From positions 186,001 through 250,000 of the forward strand of contig NZ_JBHUEE010000005.1 in the NCBI RefSeq assembly GCF_042680605.1: a stretch of DNA of 64,000 bases, in the 5' to 3' direction. Both the position numbers and the translations under genes were made by a program. Of this stretch, positions 34,394 through 42,549 are shown in pieces (the first letter of the stretch is position 1; each line of letters starts with the position of its first letter). Below the pieces are notes generated by a model. The model did not search any database. It was given only the letters and a program-made list of their open reading frames with translations, and was not told the DNA's origin. This stretch comes from Allobogoriella deserti. GTDB lineage: Bacteria > Actinomycetota > Actinomycetes > Actinomycetales > Actinomycetaceae.

Positions 34394-34423
34394 GCGCACG
34401 CGACTGCCCCAGCGGCGCACGTC
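34394..34423. promoter_or_regulatory. Candidate AraC half-sites (GCGCACG, 21 bp apart) before the operon
   Basis: GCGCACGCG (34394-34402) and GCGCACGTC (34415-34423) are direct repeats 21 bp apart, two helical turns, in the 181-bp spacer between the AraC gene and the first operon gene. The same GCG(C/T)ACGCG half-site pair recurs at 35547-35577 on the other side of the AraC gene. Confidence 0.4.
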
Positions 34424-34458
34424 ACCGGCCGGTGCTACGTCTGCCGGGACCTCGGCGC

Positions 34459-35424
34459 TCACGCGGACAGCTGCGTGGTGCGGAAGTCGCGGGGAGCCAG
34501 GCCCACGTGCGCCTTGAAGACCTTCGAGAAGTGGCTGGCGTCCGGGAAGCCCCACCGCTGCGCGATCTGCAGCACGGAGAGCGAGGCCTGGGCGGGGTCG
34601 CTGAGGTCGAGCTGGCACCGCTCCAACCGGCGCGAGCGGATGTATCCGGAGACCGTCAGGCCCTCCTCGTGGAACATGTACTGCAGGTATCGGACCGAGA
34701 TGAAGTGGGCGCGGGCGATCGCTGCGGCACTGAGGTCGGGATCGTTCAGGTGCCGGTCGATGTACATCTTGACGGTGTGCATCTCGACGCCGCGTCCGTA
34801 CCCGGTGGACTCCTCCGCCGACAGCTGGGCGTAGACGAGCGCCGTGAGCAGGTCGAAGGAGCTGCGCAGCACCCGGGCGCCGGCGACCCCGGCGAGCCGG
34901 TCCATGTCCTCGGCGAGATGGCGCATGAAGTCGGAGATCAACGGGCCGATGCCGTCGTCGCCGGCCAGGCGCACGGCCGTGACGCGTCGGATGAGCTGCG
35001 CCGGGACCTCGAAGTCCTCCTGCGGGAAGGCCATGACGAGGCATCGCACGTCGTCGTCGAACTCGAGGGTGTACGGCCGTGAGGTGTCGTAGATCGCCAG
35101 GTCACCCGGCCGGAGCAGGGCCTGGCGCCCGTCCTGGCTGACCACGCAGTTGCCCTCGAGCTGGAGGCTGAGTTTGAAGTGCTTCGGGTCCTTGTCGGAG
35201 ATGAGCTGGGCGGTGCGCATCACCCGGTGCGGCGCGGCGGTGATCTCGGTGATGCAGGTGTCCTCGACGTAGCGCCAGCGGATGCGCCCACGGAAGTCCT
35301 CGGCGGCGGCGATTTGCAGGGGGACGAACCGGTTGCCCGCGATGATGCGCCACTGGCCGAGAGAGGAGGCGGCCGCCTCCTCGACCTGCGCGGTGACCTC
35401 GTCCTCGACCGTCCCGTGAGCCAT
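34459..35424 (-). CDS. AraC-family regulator, FeaR-like, of the meta-cleavage/TRAP operon
   Basis: 321 residues: N-terminal AraC_binding_2 sensor (LLRPGDLAIYDTSRPYTLEF) and C-terminal double HTH (LSAAAIARAHFISVRYLQYMFHEEGLTVSGYIRSRRLERC; WGFPDASHFSKVFKAHVGLAPRDFR). Paralogous in architecture to the AraC at 16809-17792. ATG 35424 follows GAAGGAG. Directly upstream of the ten-gene minus-strand operon, so most likely its activator. Direct-repeat half-sites flank it on both sides. Confidence 0.88.
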   Translation of the reverse strand: MAHGTVEDEVTAQVEEAAASSLGQWRIIAGNRFVPLQIAAAEDFRGRIRWRYVEDTCITEITAAPHRVMRTAQLISDKDPKHFKLSLQLEGNCVVSQDGRQALLRPGDLAIYDTSRPYTLEFDDDVRCLVMAFPQEDFEVPAQLIRRVTAVRLAGDDGIGPLISDFMRHLAEDMDRLAGVAGARVLRSSFDLLTALVYAQLSAEESTGYGRGVEMHTVKMYIDRHLNDPDLSAAAIARAHFISVRYLQYMFHEEGLTVSGYIRSRRLERCQLDLSDPAQASLSVLQIAQRWGFPDASHFSKVFKAHVGLAPRDFRTTQLSA

Positions 35425-35541
35425 GTGCGCTCCTTCGTCGTCTCGCGGTCTCCGTCGCCCGGCGGCGCGGCTCACCGACGAGCCGCCGTCTGTCAGCATA
35501 TGGCAACGCCGTCGCCGCCAGGCCCGGGCGGCCCGCGCGGA

Positions 35542-35577
35542 CTTGTGCGCACGCGCACGGTTCCTTGTGCGTACGCG
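35542..35577. promoter_or_regulatory. AraC-type direct repeat in the AraC/EthD divergent spacer
   Basis: CTTGTGCGCACGCG (35542-35555) and CTTGTGCGTACGCG (35564-35577) match 13 of 14 bases and start 22 bp apart, the two-turn spacing used by AraC proteins. About 80 bp before the EthD-like gene. Probably the site through which the AraC protein controls that gene and itself. Confidence 0.55.
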
Positions 35578-35657
35578 GCCGGTGGCCCGCGACGGCTGTG
35601 CCGGTAGGCGCGCCGCCGCGAGACTGGCCGGACACGACGCCGTTCGAGGAGGAGTCC

Positions 35658-35960
35658 GTGCACAAGGTTCTCGTGCTCTACCCGCCACCGACCGACCCGG
35701 CCGCGTTCGAGGAGCACTACCGCACGGTGCACCTGCCGCTGGCGCGCAAGCTTCCGGGCATGCTGGCCTGCCGGTTCACTCTCTCGGTCGACGCCGGTGA
35801 CCGGCCGAGCCCGTACTTCGCGATCTTCGAGGCGGACTTCCCGGACGAGGAGACCTACGCCGCCGCCATGGCCTCGCCCGAAGGCCAGGCCGTCGGCGCC
35901 GACGTGCCGAACTACGCCACCGGCGGCGCGGTCGTGCTGCACTACGACGTCGAGTCCTGA
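35658..35960 (+). CDS. EthD-family small protein
   Basis: 100 residues with the ferredoxin-like EthD/dabb fold: VLVLYPPPTDPAAFEEHYRTVHLPLARKLPGM at the N-terminus and FEADFPDEETYAAAMASPEGQAVGADVPNYATGGAVVLHYD at the C-terminus. Such proteins help oxidation of ethers and aromatic compounds, or act as muconolactone isomerase-like catalysts. GTG 35658 sits after GAGGAGGAG. Divergent from the AraC gene and therefore probably part of its regulon. Confidence 0.8.
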   Translation: MHKVLVLYPPPTDPAAFEEHYRTVHLPLARKLPGMLACRFTLSVDAGDRPSPYFAIFEADFPDEETYAAAMASPEGQAVGADVPNYATGGAVVLHYDVES

Positions 35961-36009
35961 CCGGTCCCTCGAGCGCGCCGGGAGGACGCGCCGGCGGGCG
36001 CAGGCAGAC

Positions 36010-36927
36010 CTACTCGACCGGGACGGGCGGGCGTGCCGTCGCCATCAGGAAGTCGAGCAACGCGTCGTGCCGGGCCGAGCGCGGCGCACCGGCCGGACGG
36101 GCCAGCCCGACGACGGATTCCGGCACCGCGTCGGCGATGTCGAGGCAGCGCACCCGGTGCCCGTCGTAGGACCACGGTGAGGCCGGGCGTTGGAACATCA
36201 CCGCGTAACCGAGCCCTCGGCCCACCAGGCACCGGACCAACTCGAAACTCGTGGTGGTGTGACCGACCGACGGACGCAGCGACAGGGCCTCGAAGAGGTG
36301 CTCGGTGTTCTGCCGCGTCGGGTCGACGTCCAGGGAGATCAGGGGCTCGGAGATGAGCTCGCCGAGCTGGACGGACTCCCGGCGGGCGAGCGGGTGCCCC
36401 TCCGGAACGAGGACGTGGGGGCGGTAGCGGTGCACCGGCTCGAAGACGAGCTGGGCCGAGACGTCGACGCGGTACATCAGCGCGGCGTCGACCCGTCCCT
36501 GCAGCAGCAGTTCGTGCAACTCGGGAGCCGAGGCCTCGACGAGTTCGAGCTCCAGCCCGGCGTGCCGCCGCTCAAAGTCCTGCAGCAGCGCCGGCACGAA
36601 GAACGGCGTCAGCGTCGAGAAGCAGCCCAGGCGTAGGCGCCCGCTCAGGCTCGTCGCCGTCTGCCACGCCTCGGCGGTGAGGGTCTCGGCGCCGGAGAGT
36701 AACCGCCTGGCCATGGACAGGACCCGGGACCCTGCCGGGGTGAGCGTGACGCCGCGGCCCTTGCGGCGGACCAGCAGCTGAAGGTCGAGGTGCCGTTCCA
36801 GGTCGTCCAGCGCGAGAGCGAGCGCCGAGGCGCTGACGTGGCAGCGTTCGGAGGCAGCGGCCAACGTGCCCTCGCTGGCGACGGCGTCGAAGTACTCGAG
36901 CTGGCGGAGGGTGAACGGGACAGACAT
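36010..36927 (-). CDS. LysR-family transcriptional regulator
   Basis: 305 residues. N-terminal HTH LRQLEYFDAVASEGTLAAASERCHVSASALALALDDLERHL (about 8-48) and C-terminal periplasmic-binding-protein-like effector domain. Divergent from the LigM-like gene with a 117-bp spacer, the usual arrangement for a LysR regulator and its target. Converges on the EthD gene. Confidence 0.9.
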   Translation of the reverse strand: MSVPFTLRQLEYFDAVASEGTLAAASERCHVSASALALALDDLERHLDLQLLVRRKGRGVTLTPAGSRVLSMARRLLSGAETLTAEAWQTATSLSGRLRLGCFSTLTPFFVPALLQDFERRHAGLELELVEASAPELHELLLQGRVDAALMYRVDVSAQLVFEPVHRYRPHVLVPEGHPLARRESVQLGELISEPLISLDVDPTRQNTEHLFEALSLRPSVGHTTTSFELVRCLVGRGLGYAVMFQRPASPWSYDGHRVRCLDIADAVPESVVGLARPAGAPRSARHDALLDFLMATARPPVPVE

Positions 36928-36950
36928 CCCAAGAGTTTCTCAGGTGCTTC

Positions 36951-36972
36951 GTCGCATAAACATGCTTTTCAT
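36951..36972. promoter_or_regulatory. AT-rich candidate LysR site
   Basis: ATAAACATGCTTTTCAT is a marked AT-rich island with imperfect dyad symmetry in an otherwise GC-rich 117-bp divergent spacer. It suits a LysR box and/or the promoter. No conserved family motif can be proven. Confidence 0.3.
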
Positions 36973-37044
36973 AGGAGCGCCGGGTGCGGACACTGGACGC
37001 AGCGCCGGCGGTGCCGGCCCGCCCCGATTCGAGGAGGAATCACC

Positions 37045-38427
37045 GTGCCCAGGAATCTCGAGGAAGCGATCGCCGAGGCCGGCAATCCGGTCACGCTGCT
37101 CTGGGAGTCGCAGACGCCACCGTCGGTGGTCCCGCGCGTGGTACCGGAGTTCCGGAACTGGCGCGACGAGCAGCTCGCGTGGCGGCGGACCGCCGTCATC
37201 TACGACCAGTCCCACCACATGGTGGACCTGAACATCAAGGGCCCGGACGCCTTGCAGCTCATCAGCGATCTGGCCGTCAACTCCGTAGCGAACTTCCCGG
37301 TCGACAAGGCCAAGCAGTTCGTCGCCGTCAACCACGACGGCTACGTCATCGGCGACAACATCCTCTTCCATCTCGAGGAGGACGAGTACCAGGCCGTCGG
37401 GATCCCGCCGTCGATCAACTGGTTGCATTATCACGCCGTCACCGGCGACTACGACGTGCGTATCTGGCGCGACGACAACTCGCTGGTGCGCAAGGGCGAC
37501 CCGGTCAACTACCGCTACCAGGTCCAGGGTCCCGGGGCGATGGAGGTCATCCGGGACGCCATCGGCGCCGAGCCGCCGAAGCTCAAGTTCTTCGGCATGA
37601 CGCGCTTCACCATCGCCGGCAAGGAGGTCCGCGCGCTGCGGCACGGGATGGCCGGCGAGCCCGGGTTCGAGATGTGGGGACCGTGGGAGGACAACGAGGC
37701 GGTGCACGCCGCGTTGCTCGAGGCCGGCGAGGCCCACGGACTGGTCCAGGTCGGTGCCCGGGCCTACCACACCAACGCCCTGGAATCCGGCTGGCTGCCG
37801 CGGCCGCTCCCGGCGATCTACACCGGCGAGGAGCTGGCGGACTACCGCCGCTGGCTGGACGGAGGAGCTTACGAGACGATCTCCCCGCTCGGCGGCAGCT
37901 TCCACTCCGAGAACATCGCGGACTACTACGTGACGCCGTACGAGCTCGACTACGGTCGCATCATCTCCTTCGACCACGACTTCGTCGGCCGCGCGGCCCT
38001 CGAGCGCATGGAGGCCGAGGGCGCCACCGGTCGGCGTCGCAAGGTGACGTTGGTCTGGAACGGTGACGACACCGCGGCCGCCTACGGCTCGATGTTCCAC
38101 CCGGGCCCCGGGGCGAAGTTCATCAACCTGCCGATGTCGCTCTACGACACCTTCCACTTCGACCGCCTCGAGTCCGGGGGCGAGGTCGTGGGCGTGTCCA
38201 CCTGGACCGGTTACTCCGCGAACGAGCGGGCGATTCTCTCGCTGGCCGTCGTCGACGCCGAGTTCGCCGAACCGGGCACCGAGCTGACGCTGGTGTGGGG
38301 GGAGGACACGCCCTCGTCCAAGTTGCAGGTCGAGGACCACGTGCCGTGGAACATCCGGGTCACCGTCCAGCCTGCCCCGTTGGCGGAGTACGCCAGGACT
38401 GCTTACCGCGCCGATGTGACGACATAA
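37045..38427 (+). CDS. Tetrahydrofolate-dependent aromatic O-demethylase, LigM/DesA-like (GcvT fold)
   Basis: 460 residues of the aminomethyltransferase (GcvT) fold. The N-terminal segment LLWESQTPPSVVPRVVPEFRNWRDEQLAWR and DQSHHMVDLNIKGPDALQLISDLAVNSV are characteristic of vanillate/3-O-methylgallate (LigM) and syringate (DesA) O-demethylases, which pass the methyl group to tetrahydrofolate. GTG 37045 follows GAGGAGGAA. Controlled by the divergent LysR. The substrate may be a methoxylated aromatic acid; no one-carbon (metF/folD) genes lie nearby. Clearly different from glycine-cleavage GcvT, which would lie with gcvH/gcvP. Confidence 0.82.
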   Translation: MPRNLEEAIAEAGNPVTLLWESQTPPSVVPRVVPEFRNWRDEQLAWRRTAVIYDQSHHMVDLNIKGPDALQLISDLAVNSVANFPVDKAKQFVAVNHDGYVIGDNILFHLEEDEYQAVGIPPSINWLHYHAVTGDYDVRIWRDDNSLVRKGDPVNYRYQVQGPGAMEVIRDAIGAEPPKLKFFGMTRFTIAGKEVRALRHGMAGEPGFEMWGPWEDNEAVHAALLEAGEAHGLVQVGARAYHTNALESGWLPRPLPAIYTGEELADYRRWLDGGAYETISPLGGSFHSENIADYYVTPYELDYGRIISFDHDFVGRAALERMEAEGATGRRRKVTLVWNGDDTAAAYGSMFHPGPGAKFINLPMSLYDTFHFDRLESGGEVVGVSTWTGYSANERAILSLAVVDAEFAEPGTELTLVWGEDTPSSKLQVEDHVPWNIRVTVQPAPLAEYARTAYRADVTT

Positions 38428-38452
38428 ACCGCCGGTGTGTGGCCCCGCCCGG

Positions 38453-39592
38453 TCACAACGGGACGACGACGGCACGCTCGCCCGCCTGGGCCCGCCCGAG
38501 GAGGGCGAGCATGTCGGCCTCGGTGACCGGGCGCGGGTTGGTGGGCGGGACTGCCGCGGCCGCCAGCCGGGCGGCCGCGGGGACCTGGTCGGCCAGGAGG
38601 CCCAAGGCGCCGAGCGAGGTGGGCGCGCCGAGGTTGGAGTACAGCGCGGAGAGCGTGGCGAGCGATTCCTCGGCCATCGGATGTCCGCTCGCCGCGAGAG
38701 CGTTGGTGCTTCCGTCCGGACCGAGCCCGGCGCTGTCGAGCGCGGTCGCGATCCGCTCGGCCGCGACCGGCGCCGCCGGCGTGTTGAACCCCACGACGTG
38801 GGGGAGCAGCACCGCGTGCAGACCGGCGTGCTCGAGGGTGAACGCCCCGCCGAGCACGTGGCAGACCGCGTGGTGCATCCCCGAACCGGCGGCGGCGAAC
38901 GCGCTGGCGGCCAGGTACGCGCCCTCCTGGCAGCGGCTCCGGGCAGTGATGTCGGCCGGGTCGGTGACCACCACCGGCAGGCCGAGGCCGAGCAGGCGGA
39001 TGCCCTCGTCGGCCAGGGCGGTCGAGACCGGCCCGGCCAGCGGCCCCCACAGCGAGTCGACGCAGTGGGCCAGGGCGTTGAGCCCGGAGCGCACCGTCAG
39101 CTCCGGCGGAAGGCCGACGGTGAGCTCCGGATCGTAGATCACCGTGCGGGGGAGGACGGAGGCGTCCGTGCCGGTGGTCTTCTGGCCCGCCTGGGTCACC
39201 CCCCACACGTCGGTCGCCTCGGACCCCGCGTAGGTCGTCGGGACCGCGACGATGGGCAGGTGCTCGGTCAGCGCGACGGCCTTCGCCGTGCCGACGGCGG
39301 ACCCGCCGCCGACACTGACCAGGACGTCCGCGCCGCTGTCGCGGGCGAGGTGGCGTGCCGCCTCGGCGACCTCGAGCGGGACGTGCGGGCGGACCGCGTC
39401 GAAGACGGCGACGACGTTCAGACCCGGGAGCGCCCCCTGCACGCTCACGAGTCCGGACGTGCCCGTGACGACCATCGCACGTCTCAGTCCCAGGCGCGCG
39501 ACCTCGTCGGCCACCTGACGTATGGCGCCCGGTCCGCTCACCACACGTTGTGGTCGCGTCTCGTACGCCGTGGTGGCGACGTCGACCGTCAT
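38453..39592 (-). CDS. Maleylacetate reductase
   Basis: 379 residues, full length for maleylacetate reductases of the iron-ADH superfamily. Family marks: VGGGSAVGTAKAVAL, PTTYAGSEATDVWGVTQAGQKTTGTDASVLPRTVIYDPELTVGLPPELT and SGLNALAHCVDSLW with the conserved His. It reduces maleylacetate to 3-oxoadipate with NAD(P)H, the last step of hydroxyquinol and chlorocatechol routes. ATG 39592 follows AAAGGAG. Unusual that no hydroxyquinol 1,2-dioxygenase is nearby; it may serve an intradiol route encoded elsewhere. Confidence 0.87.
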   Translation of the reverse strand: MTVDVATTAYETRPQRVVSGPGAIRQVADEVARLGLRRAMVVTGTSGLVSVQGALPGLNVVAVFDAVRPHVPLEVAEAARHLARDSGADVLVSVGGGSAVGTAKAVALTEHLPIVAVPTTYAGSEATDVWGVTQAGQKTTGTDASVLPRTVIYDPELTVGLPPELTVRSGLNALAHCVDSLWGPLAGPVSTALADEGIRLLGLGLPVVVTDPADITARSRCQEGAYLAASAFAAAGSGMHHAVCHVLGGAFTLEHAGLHAVLLPHVVGFNTPAAPVAAERIATALDSAGLGPDGSTNALAASGHPMAEESLATLSALYSNLGAPTSLGALGLLADQVPAAARLAAAAVPPTNPRPVTEADMLALLGRAQAGERAVVVPL

Positions 39593-39772
39593 GGTCCGCT
39601 CCTTTGCGTTCCGTGCCGTGCCCCCGACGACCGGCCCCACCAGCGTGCCTGACCAGCAGCGATACGTCCAGTGGGCGTCCGTCGGGTGGAACGGACACAG
39701 GAGGGCCGCCCCCCTGGCGACACGCAGGCGCGGCACCGCAGTCAGCGGTGCCGCGCCGGTTCCAACCGAGTC

Positions 39773-40267
39773 TCAGACGCGGGTAGTCCGCCGGTCCGCG
39801 AGGACCTCCTCGAGGCGTTCGTAGCCCTGGGACATGCCGGTCTCCATGCCGGACTGCGCCATCGCGTCGCGCGCCTCGACGCTCGGATAGACGCTGTGGC
39901 CCTCGAGCCGCGTCCGGCCGTCGCCGAGGTCGACGAAGCGCAGCGTCTCGATGCTGACCACGTCCGGGGCGCCGTCGAACTCGAAGGTCTGGATCGCGAG
40001 TTCGTTCTCGCGGACGGTGTGGAGACTGCCGCGGAAGCCGTAGGCGTTGCCGTCCGGGTCGACGTGCGTGTAGCGGTAGGTGCCGCCGGAGCGGAAATCG
40101 AACTGTTCCACGGTCATCTCGTAACCGCGCGGCCCGAGCCACTGGCGGACCAGCTCAGGGTCGGCGTGAGCGCGGAAAACGGCGGCCACGGGGGCGTCGA
40201 ACTCGCGGGTGAAGTCGATGAAAGGGAGACCTTCGGGGACGTCGAGGTGCAGCGGGTGGGTGCTCAT
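39773..40267 (-). CDS. AHSA1/SRPBCC-domain protein
   Basis: 164 residues of the START/SRPBCC hydrophobic-pocket fold (FIDFTREFDAPVAAVFRAHADPELVRQWLGPRGYEM, then GGTYRYTHVDPDGNAYGFRGS). ATG overlaps the ArsR gene by 4 bp (ATGA). ArsR-AHSA1 pairs are common, with the SRPBCC protein probably binding a lipophilic ligand or acting as a co-sensor. Function unknown. Confidence 0.83.
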   Translation of the reverse strand: MSTHPLHLDVPEGLPFIDFTREFDAPVAAVFRAHADPELVRQWLGPRGYEMTVEQFDFRSGGTYRYTHVDPDGNAYGFRGSLHTVRENELAIQTFEFDGAPDVVSIETLRFVDLGDGRTRLEGHSVYPSVEARDAMAQSGMETGMSQGYERLEEVLADRRTTRV

Positions 40268-40599
40268 GGTGATTGCTCCTTGTCGAGAACGGCATCGAGG
40301 CTGCGGTACTGGGATTCCTTGACCAGCCGGTACCGGTCGATCCAGGCGGTGAGCTCCTCGAGCCGGGTGGGGTTGAGGTGGACGGGGCGGCGCTGGGCGT
40401 CGCGGCTGCGGGTCACCAGACCCGCCTCTTCGAGGACGTGGACGTGCTTGGAGATGGCTTGCTTGGTGATGTCGAACGGCTCGGTGAGCTCGTTGACGGT
40501 GGCGGGCCCGCGGCTGAGTCGGGCGATGATGCGGCGCCGGATCGGGTCGGCCAGTGCCAGGAACGCCCGGTCGAGGTCTCGCTCGTCGTCGTGAGTCAT
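40264..40599 (-). CDS. ArsR-family HTH regulator (AHSA1-linked)
   Basis: 111 residues. Winged HTH: FLALADPIRRRIIARLSRGPATVNELTEPFDITKQAISKHVHVLEEAGLV with no Cys metal site, so not a classic arsenic sensor. ATG 40599. Probably represses itself and the downstream AHSA1 gene by binding the perfect palindrome just upstream. Confidence 0.88.
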   Translation of the reverse strand: MTHDDERDLDRAFLALADPIRRRIIARLSRGPATVNELTEPFDITKQAISKHVHVLEEAGLVTRSRDAQRRPVHLNPTRLEELTAWIDRYRLVKESQYRSLDAVLDKEQSP

Positions 40600-40623
40600 C
40601 GGGTCCGTCTTTCTCGTACCACG

Positions 40624-40645
40624 TAGTCAACCGATCGGTTGACTA
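40624..40645. promoter_or_regulatory. 22-bp perfect palindromic ArsR operator
   Basis: A perfect 22-bp self-complementary sequence centred on CCGATCGG with arms TAGTCAA/TTGACTA lies 25 bp before the ArsR ATG. This matches the form of operators used by AHSA1-linked ArsR repressors. It sits between ArsR (-) and the 17-bp repeats leading to the nitroreductase (+). Confidence 0.75.
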
Positions 40646-40671
40646 AGCATGGCTCGCGCGCCGCGTCCCGT

Positions 40672-40722
40672 CAAGGGGGATTGGCGAGCAAGGGGGATTG
40701 GCGAGCAAGGGGGAATGGCGAG
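40672..40722. repeat. Three tandem 17-bp repeats
   Basis: Units at 40672, 40689 and 40706, each CAAGGGGGATTGGCGAG (the third has one change). Purine-rich, in the short leader of the nitroreductase gene, just before its ATG. Different from the 19-bp family. Confidence 0.9.
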
Positions 40723-40746
40723 CCCCGGCCTCGCGTTCACGCGAGC

Positions 40747-41187
40747 ATGAGCGAACTCGAGTATCTGCCCAGCCCGAGCGCCCGTGCCCGCAACCAGGTC
40801 GAGGAGTACGAGTCCTCGGGTGGCACGCGCGGCAACACCCACGACGAGACCGGCCTCCCGGTCGTGATCGTGACCATGAGGGGCGCGAAGTCCGGGAAGA
40901 TCCGCAAGGTGCCGCTGATGCGGGTCGAGCACGACGGCGCCTACCTGGCGGTCGCGTCGATGGGTGGGGCGCCGGAGCACCCGCAGTGGTACCACAACCT
41001 CGTCGCCGACCCGTGGTCGAAGGTCCAGGACGGACCGGAACCGTTCGAGACCCGCGCGCGGCTGCTCACCGGTGGCGAGCGCGCCGAGTGGTGGGAGCGC
41101 GCGGTCGCCGCGTACCCGCCCTACGCGGACTACCAGGAGCGGACCGACCGCGAGATCCCGCTCTTCCTGCTCGAGCCCGTCGGCTGA
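40747..41187 (+). CDS. F420-type (Ddn-like) nitroreductase family protein
   Basis: 146 residues with the split-barrel Ddn/FDOR-A fold: GLPVVIVTMRGAKSGKIRKVPLMRV, then LAVASMGGAPEHPQWYHNLVADP, the signature of deazaflavin-dependent nitroreductases in actinomycetes. Likely uses F420H2 to reduce a nitro or quinone group. ATG 40747; the preceding sequence is the 17-bp repeat. The physiological substrate is unknown. Confidence 0.85.
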   Translation: MSELEYLPSPSARARNQVEEYESSGGTRGNTHDETGLPVVIVTMRGAKSGKIRKVPLMRVEHDGAYLAVASMGGAPEHPQWYHNLVADPWSKVQDGPEPFETRARLLTGGERAEWWERAVAAYPPYADYQERTDREIPLFLLEPVG

Positions 41188-41253
41188 CGCTGTCCGCGGC
41201 CCAGGCGACGGCCTCGACCTGCCGGACGCGCGCGAGGATGCGAACCTGGCGCC

Positions 41254-42519
41254 ATGCCCTTCGACCCGTACGCCGGTATCCCGCACCTGCCCACGCCCGA
41301 CAGTGGTCTCGACCTGCTCCGGGAGGGGTACGCGTTTGCCTCCCGTCGATGCGAGCAGCTCGGGACCGCGGCGTTCCGTGCCCGTGTGCTCGGAGTGCCG
41401 GTGGTCTTCATGCGCGGCCGTGAGGCGACCCGACTGTTCTACGCCAGCGGACTGTTCACCCGCCGCGGTGCCGTGCCACCGTTCGTCAAGCATCTGCTGC
41501 AGGACGACGGCTCGGTCCAGGCGCTGGACGACGCCGCGCACCACCACCGCAAGGCGATGTTCCGCGGGCTACTCGGCGGTCCGGAGGCCGTCGGCCGCAT
41601 CCGGGAGATGTTCATCGAGGAGTGGCAGCGCGCCGTGCGGCTGTGGTCGGGTCAGGACCGCATCGAGCTGCACCGGCACGCGCAGGTGGTGCTGACCCGC
41701 ACGGCCTTGCGCTTCACCGGGGTGCGCCTGAACGAGGCGGATGTGCGCCGGCGCGCGCAGGACCTGGCCGCGATGGTCGATCGCGTCGCGCTCGTCGGCC
41801 CGCCGAACTGGTGGGCCAGGCTCCGGCGCCGCGGTACGGAGGCCTGGGCCGCCGACCTCGTCGAGCGCACCCGGGCAGGTGAGCTGTCCCCACCGCCCGA
41901 GAGCCCGCTCGCCGTCATCGCCGCGCACGCGGAACCGGACGGTCGGCCACTGAGCCCGCAGGTCGCGGCGGTCGAGCTGATCAACGTGCTGCGGCCGACG
42001 GTGGCGATCAGCCGGTTCCTCGCCTTCGCCGCCGTCGCCCTCATCGAGCACCCCGCGTGGTACGAGGAGTTCGCCGCCGGCAAGGAGGCCGATCTTGAGG
42101 GGTTCGTCCACGAGGTGCGGCGCCGCTACCCGTTCTTCCCCGCCGTGCCGGGCCGCGCCCGCGAGACCTTCGCCTGGCACGGTGAGGAGGTCGCCGCCGG
42201 GGCGCTGGTGATCCTGGACCTCTACGGCACCAACCACGACCCGGCGTTGTGGGACCGCCCGGAGGCGTTCGTCCCCGAACGCTTCCGTGACTGGGACGGT
42301 GACCCGGACACGCTCATCCCGCAGGGCGGCGGCGACGTCGCCACCGGCCACCGCTGCCCCGGCGAGAACATCACGATTGAGCTGATGAAGGAGACGGTGC
42401 GCCAGCTCACCCGCGGCATGCAGTACCGGGTCCCGGTCCAGGACCTGTCCATCGCGCTCAACCGGCCGCCGGCTCTTCCGCGCGAGGGCGTGCTGCTCAG
42501 CGACGTCGCCGTGGTCTGA
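41254..42519 (+). CDS. CYP152-type fatty acid peroxygenase P450
   Basis: 421 residues. The I-helix has the Arg-Pro motif (NVLRPTVAISRFLAF) that replaces the usual acid-alcohol pair and binds the substrate carboxylate. Heme-binding region PQGGGDVATGHRCPGE with the thiolate Cys. CYP152 enzymes (P450 BSbeta/SPalpha/OleT) use peroxide to hydroxylate or decarboxylate fatty acids without a reductase. ATG at 41254. 67 bp after the nitroreductase, probably co-transcribed. The peroxide could come from the amine oxidase (speculation). Confidence 0.88.
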   Translation: MPFDPYAGIPHLPTPDSGLDLLREGYAFASRRCEQLGTAAFRARVLGVPVVFMRGREATRLFYASGLFTRRGAVPPFVKHLLQDDGSVQALDDAAHHHRKAMFRGLLGGPEAVGRIREMFIEEWQRAVRLWSGQDRIELHRHAQVVLTRTALRFTGVRLNEADVRRRAQDLAAMVDRVALVGPPNWWARLRRRGTEAWAADLVERTRAGELSPPPESPLAVIAAHAEPDGRPLSPQVAAVELINVLRPTVAISRFLAFAAVALIEHPAWYEEFAAGKEADLEGFVHEVRRRYPFFPAVPGRARETFAWHGEEVAAGALVILDLYGTNHDPALWDRPEAFVPERFRDWDGDPDTLIPQGGGDVATGHRCPGENITIELMKETVRQLTRGMQYRVPVQDLSIALNRPPALPREGVLLSDVAVV

Positions 42520-42549
42520 CGCGCATCCGGCGGGTGCCGCGACGGGCGT

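Noticed and set aside
37045..38427. Glycine cleavage T-protein
   Set aside because: Fold matches but the LigM/DesA-type N-terminus and lack of gcvH/gcvP argue for an aromatic O-demethylase.
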